From positions 1 to 64,000 of the forward strand of contig NZ_BAOG01000003.1 of NCBI RefSeq assembly GCF_000400365.1: DNA of 64,000 nt, written 5' to 3'. Each line of letters begins with the position of its first letter. Positions within the stretch are counted from its first letter, which is position 1. The DNA comes from Vibrio jasicida CAIM 1864 = LMG 25398. GTDB lineage: Bacteria; Pseudomonadota; Gammaproteobacteria; Enterobacterales; Vibrionaceae. Made by a program: the position numbers and the translations under genes. The notes beneath the pieces are model-generated. The model did not search any database and was not told the origin of the DNA. It saw only the letters and a program-made list of their open reading frames with translations. Positions 1 through 8,771 of this stretch are shown here, piece by piece.

Positions 1-708
1 GGGATTGCGAATATGGTCTCGTCGTTGTTTGGTGGTATGGCGGGTTGCGCTATGATCGGCCAATCAATGATCAATATTCAGTCTGGTGGACGTACGCGGT
101 TGTCTACGTTATGCGCTGGTGTGTTTCTACTTATCATGGTGGTGTTTTTGGGTGACTACCTTAAACAGATCCCGATGGCCGCGTTGGTAGCGGTGATGAT
201 CATGGTTTCTATCAGCACATTTTCATGGAATTCGATTGCCGAAATGCGTAAGCACAGTCTGTCCACAAACCTTGTGATGGTTTCAACCGTGATTGCGGTT
301 GTTGCGACGCATAACTTAGCAATAGGTGTGTTAGTCGGAGTGCTATTGGCGTGTGTGTTTTATGTGAACCAGAGTCGAACCCTAATGAAAGTGTCGGATG
401 AGGTGATCATAGATAACGACCACACCATTCATAAAGTGCATGGGCAAATCTTCTTTGCTTCTGCGTATAGCTTTACGGATATGTTTGACTTCGGTAATGC
501 CACTAAGTACATCACGATTGATTTATCGGATGCGTATTTCTGGGATATCACGGCAATATCTGCGCTTGATAAAGCCATCGTGAAGTTCCGAAAAGGAGGG
601 GCGATTGTCGCGGTGAGAGGCATGAACGAAGCCACATTGGATATGATTGACCGTCATGCGGTGTATGACGATCCTGAAAAGCTTGCGAAGCAATCTGTCG
701 GACATTAG
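1..708 (+). CDS. SulP family anion transporter, C-terminal part (5' truncated by window edge)
   Basis: The reading frame is open from the first base, so only the last 235 or so codons of the gene are present. The start contains the SulP-like segment MAGCAMIGQSMINIQSGG followed by hydrophobic stretches that look like the final transmembrane helices. The last 100 residues form a STAS domain, with the segment IDLSDAYFWDITAISALDKA where anti-sigma-antagonist folds carry their conserved loop. SulP proteins are inner-membrane anion carriers (sulfate, bicarbonate, dicarboxylates). The substrate cannot be read from this fragment. The gene ends just before a strong hairpin terminator shared with the convergent lipoprotein gene. 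Confidence 0.9.
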   Translation, partial: GIANMVSSLFGGMAGCAMIGQSMINIQSGGRTRLSTLCAGVFLLIMVVFLGDYLKQIPMAALVAVMIMVSISTFSWNSIAEMRKHSLSTNLVMVSTVIAVVATHNLAIGVLVGVLLACVFYVNQSRTLMKVSDEVIIDNDHTIHKVHGQIFFASAYSFTDMFDFGNATKYITIDLSDAYFWDITAISALDKAIVKFRKGGAIVAVRGMNEATLDMIDRHAVYDDPEKLAKQSVGH

Positions 709-712
709 AAAC

Positions 713-740
713 AAAAAAAGCAGCCAATGGCTGCTTTTTT
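713..740. terminator. Bidirectional intrinsic terminator
   Basis: Stem AAAAAAAGCAGCC / GGCTGCTTTTTT around a 3-base loop lies between the convergent SulP and META lipoprotein genes. It has a T run on both strands, so it can serve both. Confidence 0.9.
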
Positions 741-789
741 AGAGACTCATCATTTCAGAGACGTATTGTCTTAGAAACTGAATATGGGA

Positions 790-1236
790 TTAGTTTACCC
801 AGTCACGCAGTGTGAACGTTAGTTCGTGATCTGCGTTTTTCAGTACTAGACCGTCGTTAGTCAGAGTAACGTCGCTCCAATCAGAAAGCGTTTCAGACAT
901 TACTTTTTCAATCTTCATTTGATCGCCTACGCACATCATCATGGTCATACCCATTTTCTCAATGCGCAGTTGGTTGTCTTTCAGTTCTGCTTGACCGAAG
1001 AAGTTGTTACAACCTGCGTTGCCGTTCGCTGTTAGGTTTTCACCAATTTCTAAGCGAGGGGCTTTCTTTTGTTCTTCCGATGCAATGTTTTTGCCATCGA
1101 TTTGAACCAGCTCCCAGTTATGGTGCTGTAGATCTTGAGCCGTAATTTCTTTCACATTATCACCGTTGCTAGCGCATGCAGTCATCAGAACTGGAAGTGA
1201 GATTGCTGCTACTAACGTTTTTAGGCTAAGCTTCAT
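790..1236 (-). CDS. META domain (HslJ-like) lipoprotein
   Basis: The 148-residue protein begins with a lipoprotein signal; the lipobox LMTAC puts the lipidated Cys at residue 21. The rest is a single META domain of the HslJ type: HNWELVQIDGK near the N-terminus of the mature part, GCNNFFGQAEL, and a late MMMCVGDQM segment. E. coli HslJ is a heat-inducible lipoprotein linked to novobiocin resistance; in other family members the domain has no known enzymatic role. It probably sits in the outer membrane facing the periplasm. It is transcribed alone and divergently from the DUF1289 gene. Confidence 0.9.
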   Translation of the reverse strand: MKLSLKTLVAAISLPVLMTACASNGDNVKEITAQDLQHHNWELVQIDGKNIASEEQKKAPRLEIGENLTANGNAGCNNFFGQAELKDNQLRIEKMGMTMMMCVGDQMKIEKVMSETLSDWSDVTLTNDGLVLKNADHELTFTLRDWVN

Positions 1237-1456
1237 TTTATTGACTCCGTTTTTAGAAAACGTGGTAAGTATAGGTAATAAAACACTGTTTTTGTCAGCA
1301 TACGGTTATGGTTTCGTATGTTTTTAAACACAGCGTATTTTATAACAGAGATCCCATTATCGGTATTGATATTCACCGAAAACTTAGAAATTTCTTACAG
1401 TTATTCGACTATTAACGTATTGGATTTAAACAAGCTAACGATAGAACGGTTTGAGC

Positions 1457-1705
1457 ATGGAGCAACTGGAGTTTTTTACCGTCCCAAGTCCTTGCGTTGG
1501 AATTTGCACTTCCGACGAAAAAGGGTATTGCAAGGGATGCATGCGTAAGAGAGAAGAGCGGTTTAATTGGCTAAGCTTTACCCCTGCACAACAGTTACAC
1601 GTGATCAAGCTATGTCGTCAACGCTATAGAAGAAAGGTATTGGCAGGGAAGGCAAAAGCAGAATCGCCACAGGATGGATCATCACCGCAGCAAGACTTGT
1701 TTTAG
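1457..1705 (+). CDS. DUF1289 family small Cys-rich protein
   Basis: An 82-residue protein with the typical N-terminal block SPCVGICTSDEKGYCKGCMR (four cysteines in two CxxxC/CxxC pairs) followed by a W-L-S-F-T-P segment and a basic helix. This is the DUF1289 (YdhL-like) pattern, likely metal binding. I use ATG 1457 rather than the TTG two codons upstream because the SPCVGIC block then begins about 12 residues in, as is usual; the ribosome binding site is weak in both cases. Function is unknown in the family. Confidence 0.8.
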   Translation: MEQLEFFTVPSPCVGICTSDEKGYCKGCMRKREERFNWLSFTPAQQLHVIKLCRQRYRRKVLAGKAKAESPQDGSSPQQDLF

Positions 1706-1725
1706 TTGATAGTGGGATTCAACTA

Positions 1726-1767
1726 TTCCCGGCCCAGTCTGAGATACTTATCCATAAGAGCCGGGAA
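1726..1767. repeat. Nested inverted repeat
   Basis: TTCCCGGC (1726-1733) pairs with GCCGGGAA (1760-1767), and inside the loop CTTAT/ATAAG can form a second short hairpin. There is no T run after it, so it is a poor terminator. It lies between the convergent DUF1289 gene and the small orphan protein. Confidence 0.5.
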
Positions 1768-1806
1768 GCTCCTATCCATTTTCCACCTCTGAAAAAGTGG
1801 TTGGCG

Positions 1807-2028
1807 TTATTTCATTGACCATTGGTCACTGACCCAGCCTCCTGCTTGTTCGTCAAAGTGGCTTCCGGCAAAGCGGTGGTTTTGCTCCACCTCTAATCGA
1901 CTGGTTGGCAGTTCATCCATTAGTTGATGAATATAGTTTGCCATGGGATCAGTACATGCTTCACGTTCTCTGCGAGTTACCACTTCTTTAATCAGTTGCA
2001 GTCTGTAGCTGTTGCTGGCTCGTTTCAT
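1807..2028 (-). CDS. Small hypothetical protein, 73 aa
   Basis: The frame is open further upstream, but a strong ribosome binding site (TGGAGGTC) lies 6 bases before ATG 2028, giving a 73-residue protein starting MKRASNSYRL. It is hydrophilic and probably cytoplasmic, with a predicted basic N-terminal helix (LQLIKEVVTRREREAC) and a C-terminus rich in aromatic residues (GGWVSDQWSMK). I recognise no domain. It is probably a conserved Vibrio orphan; the good start signal argues that it is real. Confidence 0.6.
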   Translation of the reverse strand: MKRASNSYRLQLIKEVVTRREREACTDPMANYIHQLMDELPTSRLEVEQNHRFAGSHFDEQAGGWVSDQWSMK

Positions 2029-2468
2029 TTTTGACCTCCAGAACTCGATGGCAGCAGTTTGAACACATTGACGTCCAGATCGCTGCTCATTGGCGTGCAC
2101 GTGGAGACACAACGCCGTCGTTTGAAGTCCTAAAGACAAATTGTTTGAGAGCAGTGTTTGTAACGCCATTCAAATCTTTCTCAGAATCATTAGCTGCGCG
2201 AATAAAAATGAATCGCGAAAGTTAGTCAATGAATCTGCTTATTTGAAAGACCTTATCAAACATAGAAGCCCCGCACATAGGCGTCAATAACGCAAATGAA
2301 CATTTTTTGAACGATTTATGAAGGGGCTGCTTTTTCAGGGATTTAGCACCAATAAAAAACCGGAGCCACTTGGGCTCCGGTTGGTCTTAGAGTCAGTCTG
2401 ACACGCTTTTGTTTCGATTGTTATGCAACCGAATAGCTGTCAACATCTAAGTGTAGACACTTAGTAGC
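2029..2468. other. Intergenic region without a gene
   Basis: About 440 bases between two minus-strand genes. It holds the intrinsic terminator of the 5'-nucleotidase gene (2351-2382) and, next to the small orphan gene, presumably that gene's promoter. I see no convincing small gene or RNA. Confidence 0.5.
2351..2382 (-). terminator. Intrinsic terminator of the 5'-nucleotidase gene
   Basis: On the minus strand AACCGGAGCC / GGCTCCGGTT forms a 10-bp stem followed by TTTTTTATT, about 90 bases downstream of the 5'-nucleotidase stop. Confidence 0.9.
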
Positions 2469-4172
2469 TTAGCTACCTGAAGCAGGACAACCTTTCACAG
2501 CTTGACCGTTGCTGAAGTACTCGATATTGCCTAGATTCTTGTCAAAGTCTGCCGCAGAGATCTGAGGGTTTTTAACGAAGAACTCACGCAGTACAGAAGC
2601 ATCTGTCATTTGAGTTGATTCAACATCGATCACTGGGTAATCATCACCGCCAGCCGCGCTGAAGCTGATCACTGAGAACGTGTAAGTATCCGCTAGGTTG
2701 AAGCCCTTACCGTTGATGTCTGTGATAGTGACATCGCTTGCGTCACAATCAACAGATAGCGTGATGTTGTCTAGTTGAGCGTAAGCACCAGAGCCCGCAG
2801 ATTTCGTAGCAACTACGTCTAGATAATCTTTAACTTCTTGGCCGGTCATCGTTGCTTTGGTTACGAAGTTACCGAAAGGTTGTACGGTTAGTACATCGCG
2901 GTAAGCGATATCGCCTTTCTGGATTGAGTCACGCACACCACCTGAGTTCATTACACCAAAGTCAGCGTTAACTAGCTCATAAGTGCGGTATGCCTCACCC
3001 AATAGGTGGCCAAGGTTAGTTTGCTCTGAACGAACTACGCCACGGTCGCCTTCAAGTTTGCCGTCAGTTTCTGAAACTTTAACATCCAACAAGTCTTGAC
3101 CTTGTTGTTGGTAAGGAAGAAGGATCGACTTCACTGTTGCATCGTGCTTGATGTACTCACCGATCACTTCATCGTTGTCATCAAGAAGGTTTACAGGGAT
3201 TAGTGCGTATTTAGCTAGGTGCAGTTTACCGTCGTAAAATTCGAAGTCTGCACGACCTACGTATTTACCCCACTCATGCGCTTGCATGATGTAAGTACCG
3301 TTTTGTTGGTCTGGAGCACAGTCATCACCTGGTTTGAAGTCAGCGTAGTTGTTTGTGCCAGGTTCCATACATACTGGGTTTTGAGAGTGACCACCAATGA
3401 TTGCGTCCAGCTCACCTTCTTCAAGAGAACGTGCAAGTAGAACATCGCCAGGTGCTTCGCTGCCGTGTTGACCATCTTGGTAGTGGCCCATGTGTGTTGT
3501 AGCGAACACTAGGTCAACTTTCTCGTTTGCTTCGATTTCTGCAAGTACTTTTTGGATTTCAACTTGTGGATCTTCGAAGTAGATATCCGCAACATTGTCT
3601 GGGTTTACCAGTTTTGCAGTGTCTTTCGTTGTAAGACCGATAACCGCCACTTTAAGACCGTTAACCGTGAATACTTTGTAAGGGTCGAAATAACGTTCAT
3701 CAGTTACTTTGCCGTCTGCATCTTTCTTGTAGATGTTTGCAGCTAGCATCGGGAAGTCAGCAAGCTCTGCCTGCATGTCTAATACGTCTAGAGAGTTATC
3801 AAATTCGTGGTTACCGACAGCCATTGCATCGTAACCAATAAGGTTCATACCTACGAAGTCTGGCACGGCATCTTGCATGTCTGACTCTGGTACACCTGTG
3901 TTGATGTCACCGCCAGACAGCAGAATTGACTCACCACCGTTTTCAGCAACTTCTGCACGAATAGATTCGATAAGTGTTTTACGTGCTGCCATACCGTACT
4001 CGCCGTCGCTGTTGTGCCAAAAGCGACCGTGGTTATCGTTGGTATGAAGAACAGTAAATTTAGTACAAGAGTCTGCGGTCTCACAGGTAACTGGAGAGTT
4101 GTCGCTGTCTGAGCCACATCCAGCTAGCGCAGCACCGACAGAAAGTACCAAGAGGGATTTATAAAACTTCAT
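2469..4172 (-). CDS. Lipoprotein bifunctional metallophosphatase / 5'-nucleotidase (UshA-like)
   Basis: The 567-residue protein has a lipoprotein signal with lipobox ALAGC (Cys 19). The calcineurin-like phosphoesterase domain follows, with its metal-ligand blocks in order: LHTNDNHGRF, SGGDINTG, GNHEFD, FATTHMGH and GGHSQNP. The C-terminal half is the 5_nucleotid_C domain with NSGGVRDSIQKGDI, a PFGN motif and AAGGDDYP, which binds the nucleotide in UshA. The family removes phosphate from extracellular nucleotides, so the enzyme likely works on the outer membrane or in the periplasm for purine and phosphate salvage. It is a single-gene unit with its own terminator. It is not close enough to the classic Vibrio NutA that I remember to name it. 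Confidence 0.9.
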   Translation of the reverse strand: MKFYKSLLVLSVGAALAGCGSDSDNSPVTCETADSCTKFTVLHTNDNHGRFWHNSDGEYGMAARKTLIESIRAEVAENGGESILLSGGDINTGVPESDMQDAVPDFVGMNLIGYDAMAVGNHEFDNSLDVLDMQAELADFPMLAANIYKKDADGKVTDERYFDPYKVFTVNGLKVAVIGLTTKDTAKLVNPDNVADIYFEDPQVEIQKVLAEIEANEKVDLVFATTHMGHYQDGQHGSEAPGDVLLARSLEEGELDAIIGGHSQNPVCMEPGTNNYADFKPGDDCAPDQQNGTYIMQAHEWGKYVGRADFEFYDGKLHLAKYALIPVNLLDDNDEVIGEYIKHDATVKSILLPYQQQGQDLLDVKVSETDGKLEGDRGVVRSEQTNLGHLLGEAYRTYELVNADFGVMNSGGVRDSIQKGDIAYRDVLTVQPFGNFVTKATMTGQEVKDYLDVVATKSAGSGAYAQLDNITLSVDCDASDVTITDINGKGFNLADTYTFSVISFSAAGGDDYPVIDVESTQMTDASVLREFFVKNPQISAADFDKNLGNIEYFSNGQAVKGCPASGS

Positions 4173-4521
4173 AAGGGATCCTTTCTTTGTGATTTTGATT
4201 TTATTACGGCGTGAAATATACGGAATTAGTGTGAAACTTTAGTGATCTATATCTTATTTATAGTTTTGTTGAATAAAGGAAATAACAAGCCTGCAATGGA
4301 TGTCGACAAATAAACAGAAATCGTATTTAGAAAGGTTTTTGCGAAGTGGTTTATTAAAATTGTGAGCAGCTCAATTGAATGTGTTTTCTTAGTGTGAATC
4401 AATACGCATTTTGGCGAGATATGAACCAAGGATTGATTATTATTTTACCAGATTCATGTTTTTATAATGTATGCGAAACATATAGTTAAGATTTTTCTGT
4501 ACAGCATGTTGAGAGGTAGGG
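4173..4521. other. Intergenic promoter region, AT-rich
   Basis: About 350 bases between the divergent 5'-nucleotidase and acetyltransferase genes. A perfect -10 hexamer TATAAT lies at 4463-4468 on the plus strand, 54 bases before the acetyltransferase start, but I find no good -35 at the right distance. No small gene was found. Confidence 0.4.
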
Positions 4522-5229
4522 ATGCTCAAAAAATCAGCCGCGCTCACAGCGGAAATCGATTGCTCTTGGCAGAAGCAGTTCACAGCCATCGATAAAATGT
4601 ACAACGGTTACTCTTACGACCCTGAATATTGGAAAAAGTTCTCCGATCAGGCTGCGGTTTTTTTATACCAATCCGATGCAACGACGTTTATATCCTGTCC
4701 CGAAGGGCTATGGAATAAAATAAGACATTTTCAACCAAGTGAGATCGAACGGAAATTAAATAATAAGCAATTCTTCTGTGATTATGACGATGTCGACTAC
4801 TATTTATTTAATGACGATAACGTCAACAATGATGACGAAATAATTCCGCTTACTATCGAATCCGATCTTTCATTACTTGAATTCTTTTTAAGCCAGAATA
4901 GTAGTGAGGATATAGAAAAGGCGGACTTTGAGCTGGATAGTCATTTCTTTTATGGCATCTTCGACAATGAAAAGCTCGTTGCGGTACTGGCGTCATATTG
5001 TTATCCGGGAAAGGAACCGTTTGAATCTTTGTCCATATTGGTTTCTCCATATGCGAGAGGGAAAGGGTATGGGAAGCGGCTGCTTGCTCACTTAGTCCGT
5101 GAGGTGAAGGCAAGACAGCGTAAAGTTAGGTATCGAGTAAACATTGAAAATACACCTTCAACAAAGTTGTGCCAATCACTGGGATTTGAAGCATACAGTC
5201 GTCAGAGAGTGTTTACTCAAGAGTTATAA
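4522..5229 (+). CDS. GNAT family N-acetyltransferase with N-terminal extension
   Basis: A 235-residue protein preceded by GAGAGGTAGGG. The last 100 residues are a GNAT domain: FYGIFDNEKLVAVLASY, then motif A at VSPYARGKGYGKRLL, which carries the R/Q-x-x-G-x-G/A acetyl-CoA loop, then the final KLCQSLGFEAYSR. The first 130 residues are acidic and of no recognised family; they may decide the acceptor. The next gene starts 12 bases after its stop and is also a GNAT enzyme, so the pair is probably one operon. The substrate is unknown. Confidence 0.8.
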   Translation: MLKKSAALTAEIDCSWQKQFTAIDKMYNGYSYDPEYWKKFSDQAAVFLYQSDATTFISCPEGLWNKIRHFQPSEIERKLNNKQFFCDYDDVDYYLFNDDNVNNDDEIIPLTIESDLSLLEFFLSQNSSEDIEKADFELDSHFFYGIFDNEKLVAVLASYCYPGKEPFESLSILVSPYARGKGYGKRLLAHLVREVKARQRKVRYRVNIENTPSTKLCQSLGFEAYSRQRVFTQEL

Positions 5230-5241
5230 GAAAGGCGCGCA

Positions 5242-5757
5242 ATGGGATATACAGTAAGAAACGCACTAAGGGATGAAGCTAGGCTTATCGCCAAGATTCA
5301 TGTCGATTCATGGCAAGTCGCCTATAAAGGATTGATGCCTGAAAGTTATATTTGTCAGTTTACTCTTGAGCGCAGAGAAAAGATGTGGACACGGGTGATG
5401 ACAGAACAATTGGCAAATTTGATTGTGGTAGAGAAGGGTAAAGAGATAGTTGGTTTTCTCAGCTACGAGCTACCGAATCATTCTAGTGAGGATAAGACAG
5501 CAGTTGTCACTTGTTGTTATGTTTCGCCTCTTTACTACGGGCAAGGAGCGGGTAGCGCATTGATTGATGAGCTAGAAACGCGTTTGTTGTCCACACCGGT
5601 GATGCAAATCAGCCTTAAAGCGTTGGATACGAATCAACAGGGGCTGAACTTCTATAAAAAATGTGGCTTTGTGCGGTCAGGAGAGGAGGAGGCAGAGGTC
5701 ATTGAGGGCATGGTGTTGAATGACCTCACTTTGGTGAAGTACATCGCACGAACATAG
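5242..5757 (+). CDS. GNAT family N-acetyltransferase
   Basis: A 171-residue protein that is almost entirely one GNAT domain. It opens with YTVRNALRDEARLIAKIH, has the substrate-side segment VDSWQVAYKGLMP typical of RimI/Pat-like members, motif A at VSPLYYGQGAGSALI, and ends with GLNFYKKCGFVRSGEE. A ribosome binding site (AGAAAGGCG) overlaps the gap after the upstream acetyltransferase, with which it is likely co-transcribed. The acceptor may be a small amine or a protein; the sequence does not say. Confidence 0.85.
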   Translation: MGYTVRNALRDEARLIAKIHVDSWQVAYKGLMPESYICQFTLERREKMWTRVMTEQLANLIVVEKGKEIVGFLSYELPNHSSEDKTAVVTCCYVSPLYYGQGAGSALIDELETRLLSTPVMQISLKALDTNQQGLNFYKKCGFVRSGEEEAEVIEGMVLNDLTLVKYIART

Positions 5758-5841
5758 TTGGTTCGAATCCATGGCGCTCCCATGTTTGGGGCTCTCTTGT
5801 GTTTGGAGTTTGCGTGGGAATTTTCATCGGCCATATATAGT

Positions 5842-5874
5842 AAAACCCCGGAGATGGTAAGGCTCCGGGGTTTT
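5842..5874. terminator. Bidirectional intrinsic terminator
   Basis: Stem AAAACCCCGGAG (5842-5853) / CTCCGGGGTTTT (5863-5874) lies between the convergent GNAT and rplY genes, with T-rich sequence on the plus side. Confidence 0.85.
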
Positions 5875-5961
5875 GAATTTTTTAGATATCTCGGTTGGTA
5901 AGTCCGATAATCTTTTTATGCAAAAGGTTTGGATTTTATCCGTTAATTCCTTGGTAGGGAA

Positions 5962-6240
5962 TTAGATACGGATGAAGTCCATGTGCTCAACTTTTGGCTT
6001 GAACGCGTGACGTTGAACGTCTTGTGGCTTAACTTTAACTTCAGCGCCGTCGATCACTAGAACGATACCTTCGTAGAACTCAGGCTTGTCCATTTGGTTA
6101 ACGATCTCGTCGTGGTTAAGAACGATAGCAACTGCTGCTGCTTCACCGCCGTATACAACTGCAGGGAATTTGCCAGCGTGACGTAGGCGGCGGCTCGCAC
6201 CTTTACCTAGTTCAGTACGTACTACTGCTTCGAATTTCAT
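5962..6240 (-). CDS. rplY: 50S ribosomal protein L25
   Basis: 92 residues, the length of the short (Ctc-less) gammaproteobacterial L25. Family blocks are clear: [30 protein letters not shown], and the C-terminal [19 protein letters not shown]25 binds 5S rRNA in the large subunit. I start at ATG 6240, which has GAGAG 9 bases upstream, rather than at the TTG five codons earlier. Upstream on the same strand there are two consecutive hairpins, consistent with the leader-mediated self-control reported for rplY in E. coli and relatives. In E. coli radD is its neighbour; here seven genes stand between them. Confidence 0.95.
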   Translation of the reverse strand: MKFEAVVRTELGKGASRRLRHAGKFPAVVYGGEAAAVAIVLNHDEIVNQMDKPEFYEGIVLVIDGAEVKVKPQDVQRHAFKPKVEHMDFIRI

Positions 6241-6660
6241 AGTATTTACTCTCAAATTAGTAAAAATTAAACTTCACGAACCACAATGCGACCTTGAGTT
6301 CGTGGTAAAGCTTGAAACAGGAACTGTTCAAGCGAGCGCGGATACTATCATCCTGGTCTGGGTTCAGCAACCATAAATGCACCCAAATCAATAAAAAGAC
6401 AGCAATCTTTGGATAGTAAGAGTGCAAGTTTTATCGCTTAGATAAAAGTTTGTTCACTTTGAGGCGATTTTAACCTATTTACCTTCCTTTACTTGTATTT
6501 TTCTTCCCTTTCTCGACAGGCATCATTTTTGTGAATGGATAATCATCGACATCTGTTATTAACGAAATGAACGCAAAATGAATGCTGACCTCAGTAACCG
6601 TTAAGCCACTCGGTTCTATTCTTGGCCCAACACCTAACGAGAGCATCAATGGAGCGCATT
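6241..6660. other. Intergenic region: rplY leader and divergent promoter
   Basis: About 420 bases between divergent rplY and glycosyltransferase genes. The rplY side carries two hairpins (6275-6304 and 6310-6333). The rest is AT-rich and probably holds both promoters. No small gene was found. Confidence 0.5.
6275..6333 (-). promoter_or_regulatory. Candidate structured 5' leader of rplY
   Basis: Two adjacent hairpins precede rplY: GCTTGAACAG / CTGTTTCAAGC (6310-6333, one bulged base), then CACGAAC / GTTCGTG (6275-6304), about 35 bases before the start codon. Neither is followed by a T run. Autogenous control of rplY by its leader is known in E. coli; that these hairpins do this here is inference. 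Confidence 0.45.
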
Positions 6661-7395
6661 ATGAACCCAGTCAGTATCGTGATTATTACCCTAAATGAAG
6701 AAAAACGTATTGGTCGACTACTCGAAGATTTAACTAAACAAACACATCAGAAATTTGAAGTGGTTGTGGTGGACTCGAACAGCGAAGATTCGACTCGTGA
6801 AGTTGCACAAGCTTACGAAAGCTCATTACCAGAACTTACCGTTCATCAAATGGAGACTCGTGGTGTCAGCTTAGGACGTAACACGGGGGCTGAGTTGGCG
6901 AAATACGAACGCATTCTTTTCTTGGATGCAGACGTACGTTTGCCAAGCGACTTTCTAAGTCGTGCAATGAGCAAGTTAGAAGATGCGAAGTTAGAAGTGG
7001 CCGGTGTGTACATGGGGGCAAAGGAATTACCAATGGCGCACAAACTTGGCTATGGCTTGTTTAATACAGGCTTGTTCATTACCCAGTACACATTCCCAAC
7101 CGCTGTTGGCGCGTGTATTTTCTCGACCAAGCGTGCGCATAAAGAGCTTAACGGTTTTGATGAATCCATCACGCTTTGCGAAGATTGTGATTACGTGAAA
7201 CGCGCTTCAAAAACATGGCGATTCCGTTTTTTACCAATGACATTCGAATTCGATCCGCGTCGTTTGGAGCAAGATGGTTTCTTTAAAATGGGCATGACCT
7301 ATTTCAAAGCGAATGTACGTCGATTCTTCTTTGGGGAAATGCGTAACAACGAAATGGAATACAAATTCGGTCACTATAAAGATCAACACTCATAA
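6661..7395 (+). CDS. Family 2 glycosyltransferase
   Basis: A 244-residue GT-A fold enzyme: VSIVIITLNEEKRIGRLL opens the nucleotide-binding half, VVDSNSEDST follows, and LFLDADV carries the metal-binding DxD. Later GFDESITLCEDCDYVKR matches the acceptor-side ED motif. ATG 6661 has GGAG 7 bases upstream; the frame also allows ATG 6649 and TTG 6622. The gene sits 14 bases ahead of a DedA-LssY membrane protein, so both probably act together on a lipid or lipid-linked sugar. Donor and acceptor are unknown. Confidence 0.85.
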   Translation: MNPVSIVIITLNEEKRIGRLLEDLTKQTHQKFEVVVVDSNSEDSTREVAQAYESSLPELTVHQMETRGVSLGRNTGAELAKYERILFLDADVRLPSDFLSRAMSKLEDAKLEVAGVYMGAKELPMAHKLGYGLFNTGLFITQYTFPTAVGACIFSTKRAHKELNGFDESITLCEDCDYVKRASKTWRFRFLPMTFEFDPRRLEQDGFFKMGMTYFKANVRRFFFGEMRNNEMEYKFGHYKDQHS

Positions 7396-7409
7396 TCGTT
7401 GGAGGCTGT

Positions 7410-8771
7410 ATGCCGGAAGCAATCAGTCTGTTCTTAGGGGCATTTCTAGATGCGACGATTGGACCAAATCTCTTTGTCCCGGGCGAGCCGTTTCTGCTCG
7501 CTGCGGGCTATCAATTACACCAAGGCATCATCTTGGGCGTAATCGCCGTCCTCATTGGTGGTTGGTTTGGTGATCAACTCAGTTACTTTATTGGTAAACA
7601 TTCGGGTTCTAAAACCCAGAGAAAGCTAATTCGTTGGCAAGCTAAGACGAAGCGCCCAATTGCCCGTTGTCGCTTGCTGATGAAAAAGCGTGGTAACGCC
7701 ATTTTGATCTTTGCACGCCTACTAGGCCCCGTCGCTTGGGTCGTGCCATTTATGGCGGGTTCAGTGAACGTGAGTTGGAAGCGCTTTACCATCTGTTCAT
7801 CAATAGGTTTGATACTCGGTGTTGGGCAATTTGTTGTTGCTGGATATTTAATTGCGGCAGGTCTGCAAACTTGGTTGCCATTGGATTCCTTAAAGTTAAT
7901 CTTAATTGAACATAAACTTCTTATTGCTTCGGTATTGGTGGCTGTGACATTTACCGTTGTTGCGTGGAAAAAGAACTGGTCACGCAAGTGGACCAAATCA
8001 CTGACGGCATTAGTGTTGTGTTTGGTTGCTGCAAACTATGGTCATTTTTTCTATCTTGCTGACGATAATGTTCAGCAAGTCGAGTCCACTGAGATTCAAC
8101 CAATCGCGTTTAACGATCTCGGTTTTAAAGTGTACCCAGGACGTTCCAATGTGTTTGACGCTCAGGCTGTAAATTTGGTCTACGTCGGTGAATCACCGAG
8201 AACACTAATGCAAGAGTTGGGTTGGTTAGAAAATCAAACATTCTCAAGAAACGACATTGAGTTGTCTGATTATGTGAGTTTGTTGAAGCAAAAGCTGCCA
8301 CCTGTGTCGGATTTGTTTTGGAATGGCAAACCACAAGCGATGGCATTTCAAGAACCCGGAAGCTTACTTAAACGCTCTCATATACGCTGGTGGCAAGCAG
8401 GGCAAGAGGCAAGCTCAAATCAGTCGGTTTGGGTCGGGGCGATAAGTTACGATGATGGACTCAAGTTAGCGCATTATTCCGGTATTGTGACTGTGTTGCA
8501 TCGGATTGATCCCAATGTAGATAGTGAAAGAGACCGTTTGGCAAATCAAATCGAAATGAGTCATTTAGCCTTAGTAGGGGAATTGTATTCGTTGGCACAA
8601 CCTGTCGCCATGGACAATCAACATGACTATCACTCTGATGGGAATGTCTTGTTGATTAGCGAGCCTTCACTCGCTTTAAATTTACTTAATCAGCGGCCAG
8701 ATACAAAAATGGCACCTAACGATGAAGTATCGACAAGTGCCATTTCGGAACTCTCACCTGATGTGATTTAA
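7410..8771 (+). CDS. DedA family membrane protein fused to an LssY-like C-terminal domain
   Basis: A 453-residue protein with the ribosome binding site TTGGAGGC. Residues 1-200 are a DedA (SNARE-associated/VTT) domain: PNLFVPGEPFLLAAGY, then the conserved GGWFGDQLSYFIGKHSG and FARLLGPVAWVVPFMAG. DedA proteins move or flip polyprenyl or phospholipids. The region after about 230 (LGFKVYPGRSNVFDAQAVNL onward) resembles the LssY C-terminal domain found in such fusions in marine gammaproteobacteria. It follows the glycosyltransferase by 14 bases. Its stop overlaps the stop of the convergent histidine kinase gene by 4 bases. Confidence 0.8.
   Translation: MPEAISLFLGAFLDATIGPNLFVPGEPFLLAAGYQLHQGIILGVIAVLIGGWFGDQLSYFIGKHSGSKTQRKLIRWQAKTKRPIARCRLLMKKRGNAILIFARLLGPVAWVVPFMAGSVNVSWKRFTICSSIGLILGVGQFVVAGYLIAAGLQTWLPLDSLKLILIEHKLLIASVLVAVTFTVVAWKKNWSRKWTKSLTALVLCLVAANYGHFFYLADDNVQQVESTEIQPIAFNDLGFKVYPGRSNVFDAQAVNLVYVGESPRTLMQELGWLENQTFSRNDIELSDYVSLLKQKLPPVSDLFWNGKPQAMAFQEPGSLLKRSHIRWWQAGQEASSNQSVWVGAISYDDGLKLAHYSGIVTVLHRIDPNVDSERDRLANQIEMSHLALVGELYSLAQPVAMDNQHDYHSDGNVLLISEPSLALNLLNQRPDTKMAPNDEVSTSAISELSPDVI

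Noticed and set aside
1318..1548. Plus-strand frame overlapping the DUF1289 gene
   Set aside because: It is another frame over a clear DUF1289 protein and has no ribosome binding site.
5757..5790. String GGTTCGAATCC, like the T-arm of a tRNA, just after the second GNAT gene
   Set aside because: The 5 bases on each side do not pair well and no anticodon arm or acceptor stem precedes it; the upstream sequence is coding. At most a tRNA-end remnant or chance.
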